From Actinomycetes bacterium (GTDB lineage Bacteria > Actinomycetota > Acidimicrobiia > Acidimicrobiales > CADCSY01): a stretch of DNA of 21,253 bases. The translations under genes and the position numbers were made by a program. Within the stretch, counting starts at the first letter, position 1, and every line of letters begins with the position of its first letter. The notes beneath the pieces were generated by a model. That model saw only the letters and a program-made list of their open reading frames with translations. It was not told where the DNA came from and did not search any database. The DNA is taken from the NCBI GenBank assembly GCA_025464025.1, contig JAODBP010000351.1:1-21253 (forward strand), given 5' to 3'. Below, in pieces: positions 15,197-21,253 of this stretch.

Positions 15197-15205
15197 GTCC
15201 CCTCC

Positions 15206-15233
15206 AACCTAGTTGCAGATACAACTATTCCAA
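15206..15233 (-). promoter_or_regulatory. Promoter and palindromic operator of the VOC gene
   Basis: On the minus strand TTGGAA (15233-15228) and TAGGTT (15211-15206) are 16 bp apart, a fair -35/-10 pair. The inverted repeat TAGTTG-CAGATA-CAACTA (15210-15227) fills the spacer and touches the -10, as expected for a repressor site. GGAGGGG (15205-15199) follows as ribosome site. Confidence 0.6.
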
Positions 15234-15241
15234 GGCGTTGC

Positions 15242-16315
15242 TCATTCGAGTCCGTACTTCGGCATGGCGCCGGAGAACGAGTGCTCGTAGAGGCCGTAGC
15301 CCACGTGGCCGTCGTACTCGAAGCGGGCGGCGTGGTCGACCACGGCGTACGCGCCGAGCACCCGGATCTCCGGCACCTGGTAGACGACGCCCTGCACCAC
15401 GAGGTCGGGCCCCTGCCACATGCCGTGGCGCCAGTCGGCCTCGAGGCCGTAGCCGGTGCCGACGGCGAGGAAGTTGGCCAGCAGCGGGGTGCACGTGATC
15501 TCGATGCCGGCGTCGGGGAACGAGATCGTCGAGCCGGTGAGCAGGCGGATGCCGGGCTCGAACGTGTGGTCGTGCTCGGTGCGGCCCAGCTCTTCGACCC
15601 GGCCGTCGAGCCAGACCCGCTGGGCCTGCTCGAGCGTGCGGGTGCCGTCGGCCTTCTCGGAGCAGATGTAGTAGAGGCAGTGGTCCTCGAAGCGCATCGG
15701 GAAGTAGCTCCACATGCCGCCGCCCATGACGTTCTGGCCCTGGCGGATGCCGTCCGGCTCCTTCTCACCGACGGGCCGCACGCCCCACGAGCGGTCGCGC
15801 GAGCCCCACGTCGTCTCGGGGCTGACCTTCAGCTCCTTGCCGTTGACCGAGAGGGTCCCGCTCCACGAGCCCATCTGGGCCAGGCGCTGGGTGTCGAACA
15901 TGACCCGGCTGCCGTGGCGGATGAACTGGTTGGGCTCGGGGATGGCCGGGCCGAAGCCCTCCCACGTGAGGTCGCACTGCACGGTGTGCTCGTTGGCCTC
16001 GGTGACGAAGCGCAGCTTCTTCAGCGGCTCGAGCACCTCGACCCGCAGCGGCCCGACCGAGATGTCGGCCCGATCGCCGAGGGGGCGGGACGCCCGCACC
16101 ACGTGCTGCTCGTCGCCCAGGCGCACGGTGATGAACGCATCGGTCACCCCGAGGTTCGGGTACTGGCCGAGGCCCATGATCGCCATCCACTCACCGCCGG
16201 TGTCGAGGGCGTTGAAGTAGTAGCGGTCGTAGAAGTTGCGGTCGCTGGTGGCCGGGTGGGCGATCCACTCCGACGCCTGGTGGACGGGAAAGTCGTCCCA
16301 CGAAGACACGGTCAT
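15242..16315 (-). CDS. Lipocalin/CrtC-like beta-barrel protein of unknown function
   Basis: 357-aa protein without signal peptide or membrane helix. It is rich in beta-strand-forming stretches and carries TTWGSRDRSWG at residues 168-178, which recalls proteins of the AttH/CrtC (hydroxyneurosporene synthase-like, lipocalin-type) group and actinobacterial families of unknown function found beside lipid and terpenoid catabolism genes. That family link is from memory of the motif, not a search. The ATG at 16315 is preceded by TAAGGT 6 nt upstream on its strand, a leaderless arrangement, and it diverges from the aldo/keto reductase gene. The VOC gene follows on the same strand. A role in binding or hydrating a hydrophobic compound is possible; no catalytic residue can be named. 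Confidence 0.85.
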   Translation of the reverse strand: MTVSSWDDFPVHQASEWIAHPATSDRNFYDRYYFNALDTGGEWMAIMGLGQYPNLGVTDAFITVRLGDEQHVVRASRPLGDRADISVGPLRVEVLEPLKKLRFVTEANEHTVQCDLTWEGFGPAIPEPNQFIRHGSRVMFDTQRLAQMGSWSGTLSVNGKELKVSPETTWGSRDRSWGVRPVGEKEPDGIRQGQNVMGGGMWSYFPMRFEDHCLYYICSEKADGTRTLEQAQRVWLDGRVEELGRTEHDHTFEPGIRLLTGSTISFPDAGIEITCTPLLANFLAVGTGYGLEADWRHGMWQGPDLVVQGVVYQVPEIRVLGAYAVVDHAARFEYDGHVGYGLYEHSFSGAMPKYGLE

Positions 16316-16321
16316 TGGGCG

Positions 16322-16366
16322 ACCTTAGGCACGACTCCTCACGTCGCGACGCCTCGGCACTAGGTT
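16322..16366. promoter_or_regulatory. Divergent leaderless promoters (CrtC-like gene and aldo/keto reductase)
   Basis: TAAGGT on the minus strand (16327-16322) is followed by CGCCCA and the ATG at 16315. TAGGTT on the plus strand (16361-16366) is followed by CGCCCC and the ATG at 16373. The two share the same 6-nt spacing and nearly the same spacer. Neither has a Shine-Dalgarno site or a clear TTGACA. Confidence 0.6.
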
Positions 16367-16372
16367 CGCCCC

Positions 16373-17308
16373 ATGGAGTACCGACAGCTCGGACGCAGTG
16401 GCCTGACCGTCTCGGCGGTGGGCCTCGGCTGCAACAACTTCGGCATGCGCATCGACGCCGACGCCACGGCCAAGGTCGTGCACCAGTCGCTCGACGAGGG
16501 CATCACGTTCTTCGACACGGCCGAGATGTACGGCGGCGGCAAGTCGGAGGAGTTCCTCGGCGCCGCTCTCGGCAGCCGGCGCGACGAGGTGGTCATCGCC
16601 ACCAAGTTCGGTGGTCCCAAGGGCCCGGGCAAGGACCAGGCGCCGGGCTCCCGCCGCGACGCCATCCGGGCCTGCGAGGACAGCCTGCGCCGGCTCGGCA
16701 CCGACTACATCGACCTCTACTACCAGCACTACCCCGACCCGCTGACGCCGATCGACGAGACGCTCGAGGCCCTCACCGACCTCGTCGGCCAGGGCAAGGT
16801 CCGCTACGTGGCCTCGTCGAACGTCACCGGCTGGATGGTCGCCGATGCCGACCACATCGCCTCGCAGCAGGGCTTCCAGCGCTTCACCGGGTGCCAGATC
16901 GAGTGGAGCCTGCTCAACCGGGCCGTCGAGGCCGAGATCGTGCCGGCCTGCCGGAAGTTCGAGCTCGGGATCGTCCCGTACTTCCCGCTCGCCTCCGGCC
17001 TGCTCACCGGCAAGCACCAGCGCGGGGTCCCCTTCGCCGAGGACTCGCGCATGTCGAACGCCTACTTCGCGGCGGCGGCCACCGACGAGAACTGGGACCG
17101 CATCGAGCGCCTCACCGCGGTCGCCGAGGCCGGCGGCCACACCATCCTCGAGCTGGCCGTGTGCTGGCTGCTCTCGCAGGACGGCGTGTCCTCGGTGCTC
17201 ACCGGCGCGACGAAGGCCGAGCAGGTGACGGCGAACTGCGCGGCCTCCGACTGGCGCCTGTCGCGCGACGAGATGGCCGCGGTCGCCGAGGCACTGGCCG
17301 GCGGTTGA
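16373..17308 (+). CDS. Aldo/keto reductase
   Basis: NAD(P)H-dependent aldo/keto reductase, 311 aa, a TIM barrel reducing aldehydes or ketones (or oxidising sugar alcohols). It starts with the family's MEYRQLGRSGLTVSAVGLGC. The catalytic tetrad is complete: Asp48 and Tyr53 (FFDTAEMYGGGKSEEFLG), Lys78 (IATKFGG) and His119 (YYQHYPDP). The cofactor end shows LASGLLTGK and a SVLTGATKAEQV phosphate-binding loop. Relatives include the YajO/Tas-type group. The ATG at 16373 lies 6 nt after TAGGTT, so the mRNA is probably leaderless. Its TGA overlaps the TTG start of the next gene (TTGA, 17305-17308), the head of a three-gene overlapping operon with the isomerase-like and Gfo/Idh/MocA genes. Confidence 0.95.
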   Translation: MEYRQLGRSGLTVSAVGLGCNNFGMRIDADATAKVVHQSLDEGITFFDTAEMYGGGKSEEFLGAALGSRRDEVVIATKFGGPKGPGKDQAPGSRRDAIRACEDSLRRLGTDYIDLYYQHYPDPLTPIDETLEALTDLVGQGKVRYVASSNVTGWMVADADHIASQQGFQRFTGCQIEWSLLNRAVEAEIVPACRKFELGIVPYFPLASGLLTGKHQRGVPFAEDSRMSNAYFAAAATDENWDRIERLTAVAEAGGHTILELAVCWLLSQDGVSSVLTGATKAEQVTANCAASDWRLSRDEMAAVAEALAGG

Positions 17309-18030
17309 TCCTCTGCAGCGGGACCCTCGGTCGGGTCCCGTTCGCGGACAAGGCCCGGGCCGCGGCGACGGCCGGCTTCACGGGCATCTCCATCTACCAC
17401 CACGAGGTGGTGCCCGGCCTCCGCGCCCTGCTCGACGACCTCGGCCTGGCCGTGGCCGAGGTCGACGGCGCCATGGCGTGGCTGGCCGGCCAGCCTGGCC
17501 CGGAGCCGGCCCGGGTCCTCGACCTGGCCGCCGAGCTCGGGGCCCGGTCGGTGACGGTCCTGGAGGCGACGGGGGAGCGGCCCGAGCCCGGCCTGGCCGC
17601 CGACGCGCTCGGCGAGCTGTGCGAGCGAGCCGTGCCCCTCGGCCTCGGCGTGCACGTCGAGCCGTTCGCCTGGTCGGGCGTCGCCACCCTCGCCCTGGCC
17701 CACGAGATCGTGGCCCGCTCCGGCCACAGCAACGCCGGGATCCTCCTCGACACCTGGCACCTGGTCCGCGGCCCCGACGCCGGCCGGCTCGACCCCGCCG
17801 CGCTCCACTCCGTCGTCGCCGTGCAGGTCAGCGACCCGGCGCCGGTGCCCGGGCCCAACCTGCGCGACGAGTGCATGGCCGACCGCTGGCTCCCCGGCCC
17901 GGTGTCGAAGGCGATCCTCGACCAGCTCCCCGACGTGCCGGTCGAGATCGAGGTGTTCGGCCTCCCCGGCACCCCGGCCGTCGCCGCCCGCGCCGCCTAC
18001 GGTGCGCTCCATGAGCTCGTCACCGGATAG
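17305..18030 (+). CDS. Sugar phosphate isomerase/epimerase-like TIM barrel protein
   Basis: 241-aa xylose-isomerase-like TIM barrel (AP endonuclease family 2 fold). Metal-site residues that can be picked out are Glu119 (VHVEPFAW), Asp149 and His152 (LLDTWHLV) and Glu214/Glu216 (VEIEVFG). The usual His before the SD/ND element appears as Gln in AVQVSDP. Family members isomerise or epimerise sugars, inosose or keto-acids. The start is a TTG overlapping the preceding TGA; it is chosen because the coding frame begins there with MILCSGTLGRVPF, a complete N-terminal strand, and no ATG or GTG gives a comparable start. It overlaps the following dehydrogenase gene by 20 nt. The operon suggests polyol or sugar catabolism, inositol-like for example, but this is inference. 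Confidence 0.87.
   Translation: MILCSGTLGRVPFADKARAAATAGFTGISIYHHEVVPGLRALLDDLGLAVAEVDGAMAWLAGQPGPEPARVLDLAAELGARSVTVLEATGERPEPGLAADALGELCERAVPLGLGVHVEPFAWSGVATLALAHEIVARSGHSNAGILLDTWHLVRGPDAGRLDPAALHSVVAVQVSDPAPVPGPNLRDECMADRWLPGPVSKAILDQLPDVPVEIEVFGLPGTPAVAARAAYGALHELVTG
17998..18003 (+). promoter_or_regulatory. Internal leaderless -10 element (TACGGT) for the Gfo/Idh/MocA gene
   Basis: TACGGT ends 7 nt before the ATG at 18011 and lies inside the end of the isomerase-like gene. It could provide a secondary, leaderless transcript in addition to read-through from the aldo/keto reductase promoter. Confidence 0.35.
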
Positions 18031-19108
18031 GTCACTCGGGGTCGTCGTGGTGGGCACCGGGTTCGGGTGCCTCACGCACGTGCCGGCGCTGCGGGACGCC
18101 GGGTTCGAGGTGAAGGCCCTCGTCGGCCGCGACCCGGAGAAGACGAAGGCACGGGCCGAGCGGTTCGAGGTGCCGCTCGGGCTCACGTCGATGGAGGAGG
18201 CGCTCGCTCTCGACGGCGTCGACGCCGTGTCGGTGGTGACGCCGCCCCACACCCACCACGACCTGGTGGTCGCCGCGGTCGAGGCCGGCAAGCACGTCGT
18301 GTGCGAGAAGCCGTTCGCCACCGACGCCGCCGAGGCCCAGCGCATGCTCGACGCCGCCGAGGCCGCCGGCGTGGTGCACCTCCTCGGCACCGAGTTCCGC
18401 TTCGGCACCGGGCAGGCGCTGCTCCGCCGGGTGGTGCAGCGGGGCGACATCGGTGATCCCAAGCTCGTGCTGTTCCTGCTCGAGATGCCGCTGATCGCCG
18501 ACCACGGGGCCGAGGTGCCCGAGTGGTGGGAGGACCGGGGCGAGGGCGGGGGCTGGTTCGGCGCCCACGGCTCGCACTGGATCGACCAGGTGCAGTCGAT
18601 GCTCGGGCCCATCGCCGGCGTGAGCGCGTCGCTGCCGGTGGTCTCCGGTCGCCCCATGTCGGCCGAGGACACCTACACGGTGCACTTCCGCACGGCGTCC
18701 GGGGTCGAGGGCGTGCTGCACTCGACCGCCGCGTCGCGGGGCCCGATGCTCATGGACCAGCGCGTCACCGGCACGAAGGGCACCGCGTGGGTGCAGGGGG
18801 AGGAGGTGCACCTGGCCACGGCGGCCGGCACCGGCCCGGTCGACGTGCCCGGGGACCTGAAGCTGGACGGCCCGGTGCCTCCGCCGATGGACCTCATGGT
18901 CACGGCCTACGACTGGATGCACTCCACCGGCATCGACCGCCACCCGTACGCCCGGCTGTTCTCCGTGTTCCGCCACCGCATCGAGGGTCGGGTCGTGGCC
19001 CAGGACCCGCCGCCCGCCACCTTCGCCGACGGCGTGGCCGGCATGAAGGTCATGGACGCGATTCGCCGGGCCGACGCAGAGGGGACCTGGGTTCCCATCT
19101 CGAACTGA
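18011..19108 (+). CDS. Gfo/Idh/MocA-family oxidoreductase
   Basis: 365-aa NAD(P)-dependent dehydrogenase of the glucose-fructose oxidoreductase/inositol dehydrogenase type. The N-terminal Rossmann domain has GTGFGC at residues 15-20, VVTPPHTHHD, and the family signature EKP at residues 99-101 (CEKPFATDA). The C-terminal alpha/beta domain carries GWFGAHGSHWID, with His186 and His189 in the place of the catalytic His of inositol dehydrogenases. The ATG at 18011 is preferred over an in-frame ATG at 18002 because TACGGT sits 7 nt upstream and because MSSSPDRSLGVVVVG gives a normal N-terminus. It overlaps the isomerase-like gene by 20 nt. The substrate is likely a sugar, polyol or similar cyclic alcohol; unproven. 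Confidence 0.93.
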   Translation: MSSSPDRSLGVVVVGTGFGCLTHVPALRDAGFEVKALVGRDPEKTKARAERFEVPLGLTSMEEALALDGVDAVSVVTPPHTHHDLVVAAVEAGKHVVCEKPFATDAAEAQRMLDAAEAAGVVHLLGTEFRFGTGQALLRRVVQRGDIGDPKLVLFLLEMPLIADHGAEVPEWWEDRGEGGGWFGAHGSHWIDQVQSMLGPIAGVSASLPVVSGRPMSAEDTYTVHFRTASGVEGVLHSTAASRGPMLMDQRVTGTKGTAWVQGEEVHLATAAGTGPVDVPGDLKLDGPVPPPMDLMVTAYDWMHSTGIDRHPYARLFSVFRHRIEGRVVAQDPPPATFADGVAGMKVMDAIRRADAEGTWVPISN

Positions 19109-19114
19109 CTGGGG

Positions 19115-19141
19115 TAAGATGTTTGCAGCGATACATGCATC
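19115..19141 (+). promoter_or_regulatory. Candidate promoter/operator of amidohydrolase B
   Basis: The 52-bp gap before amidohydrolase B holds TAAGAT (19115-19120) as a possible -10. It also holds an imperfect 24-bp palindrome, 19118-19141, running from GATGTTTGCAG to CATGCATC with 8 of 12 pairs matching. It shares TTGCAG and ATACA with the operator of the VOC gene. Confidence 0.4.
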
Positions 19142-19160
19142 TATCCCGCAGGAGGGTGAC

Positions 19161-20384
19161 GTGGCAGACCAGACCGCCGAGCAGCAGGCCGTGGCCGAGC
19201 TCGGGTACCGGCCGTTCGATGGCGACAACCACTACTACGAGGCCGAGGACGCCTTCACCCGGCACCTCGACCCGAAGCTGGGTGAGCGCGTCATCCAGTG
19301 GTGCCAGATCGGCAAGCGCAAGTACCACGTCATCGGCGGCAAGGTCAGCCACGCCGTGACCAACCCGACCTTCGACCCGGTGTCGCCGGCCGGCGCCATG
19401 GCCGAGTACTTCCGCGGCAACCCCTCGGGCAAGCTCCCGATGGAGTACCTCGGTCGGCCCGAGCCCATCCGTCCCGCCTACCGCGACCGCGACGCTCGCC
19501 TGCAGACGATGGACGACCACGGCCTCGAGAAGATCTGGCTGTTCCCGACCCTCGGCATGATCTACGAGGAGCCCCTCAAGCACGACGTCGAGGCGGTGGG
19601 CCACCTGTTCCGGGCCTTCAACCGCTGGATGCTCGAGGACTGGGGCTTCGCGTACCAGGACCGCATCTTCGCCGGCCCCTACATCTCGCTGGCCGACGTC
19701 GACTGGGCCGTCGAGGAGCTGGAGTGGGCGCTCGAGAACGACGCCCGCACCTTCGTCATGCGCCCGGCACCGGTGTGGACGGCCAACGGCCCGCTCCCGC
19801 CCGCCGACCCGCACTTCGACAAGTTCTGGGGCCTGGTCAACGAGTCCGGCATCACGGCCGTCGTCCACGCCGGCGACACCGGCTACTCGCTGCAGGGCTA
19901 CGCCCCGGAGAAGGGCTTCTCGGCGTCGTTCGGCGGCGGCAGCTTCCGCCCGAACCTCGGCATCCTGCACATCGGGATCGAGCGGGCCATCTACGACTTC
20001 CTCGGCTCGGTCATGGTCGACCGCCTCTTCGAGCGGTTCCCGAACATCCGCATGGCTTCGGTCGAGAACGGTTCCGGCTTCCTCGGCGACATGTTCAAGA
20101 AGCTGCGAGGGGCGTCGGCCAAGGCCCCCGGCCTGTTCAAGACCGATCCGGTCGAGCTGTTCCGCGAGAACGTGTGGATCAACCCGTTCTGGGAGGACGA
20201 CGTCCGCGAGACCGTCGACCTCATGGGCGCCGACCGGGTCGTCTTCGGCTCGGACTGGCCCCACATCGAGGGCATGGAGCGCCCGCTCGACTACCTGGCC
20301 GAGCTCAAGGTGTTCACCGACGAGCAGCGCAAGCAGATCCTGCTCGACAACGTCTCGTTCCTGAACGAGCGCCGCCCCGCCTAG
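19161..20384 (+). CDS. Amidohydrolase-2 family metal-dependent hydrolase (amidohydrolase B)
   Basis: 407-aa cytosolic amidohydrolase-2 protein (ACMSD/isoorotate decarboxylase-like TIM barrel), an intact relative of the interrupted amidohydrolase A. Putative active-site residues are Asp22 and His24 (DGDNHYYE), His236 (VVHAGDTG) and Asp365 (FGSDWPHIEG). Family members hydrolyse C-N or C-C bonds or decarboxylate ring-cleavage products; the substrate here is unknown. The GTG at 19161 has a good GGAGG 6 nt upstream; an earlier ATG at 19119 would add 14 residues but sits inside the palindromic promoter element. It follows the Gfo/Idh/MocA gene by 52 bp with its own likely promoter, and is followed by a strong hairpin. 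Confidence 0.95.
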   Translation: MADQTAEQQAVAELGYRPFDGDNHYYEAEDAFTRHLDPKLGERVIQWCQIGKRKYHVIGGKVSHAVTNPTFDPVSPAGAMAEYFRGNPSGKLPMEYLGRPEPIRPAYRDRDARLQTMDDHGLEKIWLFPTLGMIYEEPLKHDVEAVGHLFRAFNRWMLEDWGFAYQDRIFAGPYISLADVDWAVEELEWALENDARTFVMRPAPVWTANGPLPPADPHFDKFWGLVNESGITAVVHAGDTGYSLQGYAPEKGFSASFGGGSFRPNLGILHIGIERAIYDFLGSVMVDRLFERFPNIRMASVENGSGFLGDMFKKLRGASAKAPGLFKTDPVELFRENVWINPFWEDDVRETVDLMGADRVVFGSDWPHIEGMERPLDYLAELKVFTDEQRKQILLDNVSFLNERRPA

Positions 20385-20396
20385 CCCTGGGTTCTG

Positions 20397-20431
20397 GGAC
20401 GCTGGCGCACCTGTGCGGTGCACCAGCGTCC
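20397..20431 (+). terminator. Hairpin terminator after amidohydrolase B
   Basis: A 9-bp perfect stem (GGACGCTGG 20397-20405 with CCAGCGTCC 20423-20431), one mismatch, then a 5-bp stem (GCACC 20407-20411 with GGTGC 20417-20421) and a TGTGC loop. It begins 13 nt after the stop codon. No T-tract follows, as is common in high-GC actinobacteria. Confidence 0.7.
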
Positions 20432-20459
20432 ACATCCAGTCGGAACGCGTCGGAAGAAG

Positions 20460-20489
20460 TTGACATGTCGGGGATTCCCGACACATCAT
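20460..20489 (+). promoter_or_regulatory. arsR-type promoter with palindromic operator in the spacer
   Basis: TTGACA (20460-20465) and CATCAT (20484-20489) are separated by 18 bp. That spacer is exactly the inverted repeat TGTCGGG-GATT-CCCGACA (20466-20483). CATCAT ends 6 nt before the GTG at 20496, so transcription probably starts at the start codon. The site is well placed for autorepression by the ArsR protein. Confidence 0.65.
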
Positions 20490-20495
20490 GAGGGC

Positions 20496-20810
20496 GTGGC
20501 AAGCGACCTCGTGTTCAGCGCACTGGCCAATCCGGTGCGCCGCCAGCTCCTGGAAGTGCTGACCGAGGGCCCCCGCACCGCGGGGGCCCTCGCCGCGCCG
20601 TTCGAGCTCAGCCGCCCGGCGGTGTCGGAGCACCTCGCGGTCCTCCGCAAGGCCGGGCTCGTGCGCGAGGAGCCGTCGGGTCGTGAGCGCCACTACCACC
20701 TGACCGCCGGGCCCCTGGCTGCGGTGGACGAGTGGCTCCACCCGTTCGAGCGCTACTGGCGTGACCGGCTGCGCTCGCTCGCTGACGCCATGGAAGAGGA
20801 CCCCTCATGA
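20496..20810 (+). CDS. ArsR-family winged-helix transcriptional regulator
   Basis: 104-aa ArsR-type repressor. The helix-turn-helix reads ALAAPFELSRPAVSEHLAVLRKAGLV (about residues 31-56) and is followed by the wing EPSGRERHYHL. The protein has no cysteines, so it is not the classical metal-sensing type; it fits the subgroup that sits in operons with SRPBCC/AHSA1 proteins. The GTG at 20496 is chosen for the leaderless promoter spacing and because the upstream frame crosses the operator and terminator. The ATGA overlap at its end couples it to the next gene. It probably represses its own operon through the 18-bp palindrome. A perfect 13-bp hairpin lies inside the coding sequence at 20564-20592. 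Confidence 0.93.
   Translation: MASDLVFSALANPVRRQLLEVLTEGPRTAGALAAPFELSRPAVSEHLAVLRKAGLVREEPSGRERHYHLTAGPLAAVDEWLHPFERYWRDRLRSLADAMEEDPS
20564..20592 (+). repeat. Perfect 13-bp hairpin inside the ArsR coding sequence
   Basis: CGAGGGCCCCCGC (20564-20576) and GCGGGGGCCCTCG (20580-20592) are exact reverse complements around a 3-nt ACC loop, over codons for about residues 24-33. It is the most stable-looking short hairpin I found in the window. Confidence 0.7.
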
Positions 20811-21202
20811 CCGCCTTCGAGGTCGACCAGTTCCTGCCCCACCCGCCGGCCAAGGTGTGGCGGTTCCTCACCGAGCCCGACGCCGTGGCGACGTGGTGGG
20901 CCGCCGCCCGCGACATCAAGCCCGTGGTCGGCCACGCGTTCACCGTCGACATGGGCGCCTGGGGTCACCAGCCGTGCGAGGTGCTCGAGGTCGTCGAGCC
21001 CGAGCGCCTCGTCTACTCCTTCACCGAGCGGTGGCAGCTGACGTGGACGCTGGTCCCCGAGGGCACCGGCACCCGCCTGCTCCTCGAGCACTCTGGCTTC
21101 GACCTCGACGACCCTCAGGACCGCTTCGCCTTCGACAACATGGGCCAGGGCTGGCGCGACGAGATCCTGCCCCGCCTCACCGACGTCCTCGCCGCCGACT
21201 AG
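20807..21202 (+). CDS. SRPBCC/AHSA1-domain protein
   Basis: 131-aa START-like (SRPBCC, Aha1 C-terminal-like) domain protein with a hydrophobic ligand cavity; relatives bind lipids or polyketide-like compounds or assist other proteins. The opening FEVDQFLPHPPAKVWRFLTEPDAVATWW is typical of the family, as are the VLEVVEPERLVYSF strands and the C-terminal helix GQGWRDEILPRLTDVL. The ATG at 20807 overlaps the ArsR stop (ATGA), so the two are translationally coupled. ArsR-SRPBCC pairs are common in actinobacteria, where the regulator controls the pair. The gene ends at 21202 and the last 51 bp of the window show no further feature. Confidence 0.94.
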   Translation: MTAFEVDQFLPHPPAKVWRFLTEPDAVATWWAAARDIKPVVGHAFTVDMGAWGHQPCEVLEVVEPERLVYSFTERWQLTWTLVPEGTGTRLLLEHSGFDLDDPQDRFAFDNMGQGWRDEILPRLTDVLAAD

Positions 21203-21253
21203 CTGTAGATCCCATCCACGTTCGTCAGGGTGGCTGCCGGTATCGCCCCGTCT

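Noticed and set aside
17480..17495. 16-bp perfect palindrome GGCTGGCCGGCCAGCC in the isomerase-like gene
   Set aside because: It lies inside coding sequence built from common Leu/Ala/Gly/Gln codons, has no promoter nearby and no second copy that I noticed.
21203..21253. Right-edge 51 bp after the SRPBCC gene
   Set aside because: No start codon context, hairpin or motif that could be supported.

Overview
The window is very GC-rich, densely packed DNA with genes on both strands. It reads as the chromosome of a high-GC Actinomycetota, possibly Acidimicrobiia-like. That placement is inferred from codon use, many GTG starts, short leaderless-type promoters and gene content; no taxonomic marker is present. 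I see no tRNA, rRNA, CRISPR array, insertion sequence or phage gene.

Layout. Left edge: a Tat-exported DyP-type peroxidase (minus, cut by the window edge) lies back to back with an OmpR-type response regulator and histidine kinase (plus). From 3.8 to 6.85 kb a minus-strand run reads SDR2 > SDR1 > amidohydrolase A > MarR regulator, with 4-nt overlaps at two junctions. Amidohydrolase A is split by a single in-frame TAG followed directly by ATG. SDR2 has lost the SDR catalytic Tyr and Lys. A third, intact SDR (plus) starts almost back to back with SDR2. From 7.65 to 9.4 kb a membrane-anchored endonuclease/exonuclease/phosphatase protein and a transglutaminase-like protein diverge with only 5 nt between start codons. 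From 9.45 to 13.14 kb lie, on the minus strand, an NAD-dependent epimerase, a Rieske oxygenase and an adenine deaminase homologue; the last two are 1 nt apart. A Cys-less thiolase-like protein diverges from the epimerase. From 14.67 to 16.3 kb are a VOC-family protein and a lipocalin/CrtC-like protein (minus). From 16.37 to 20.4 kb the plus strand carries aldo/keto reductase > TIM-barrel isomerase-like protein > Gfo/Idh/MocA dehydrogenase > amidohydrolase B. The right edge is an ArsR regulator overlapping an SRPBCC protein.

How it fits together. The gene set (Rieske oxygenase, SDRs, aldo/keto reductase, VOC protein, thiolase-like protein, two amidohydrolase-2 proteins, MarR) suggests oxidative catabolism of an organic compound such as an aromatic, terpenoid, polyol or purine-like substrate. 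The substrate cannot be read from the sequence. The most checkable observations are regulatory. Several genes have a TANNNT hexamer 6-8 nt before the start codon (leaderless architecture). Three promoters, two of them before amidohydrolase-2 genes, carry palindromes sharing a TTGCAG core. A 12-bp perfect inverted repeat brackets the Rieske start codon. An 18-bp palindrome fills the -35/-10 spacer of arsR. A nested hairpin fills the only sizeable convergent gap.
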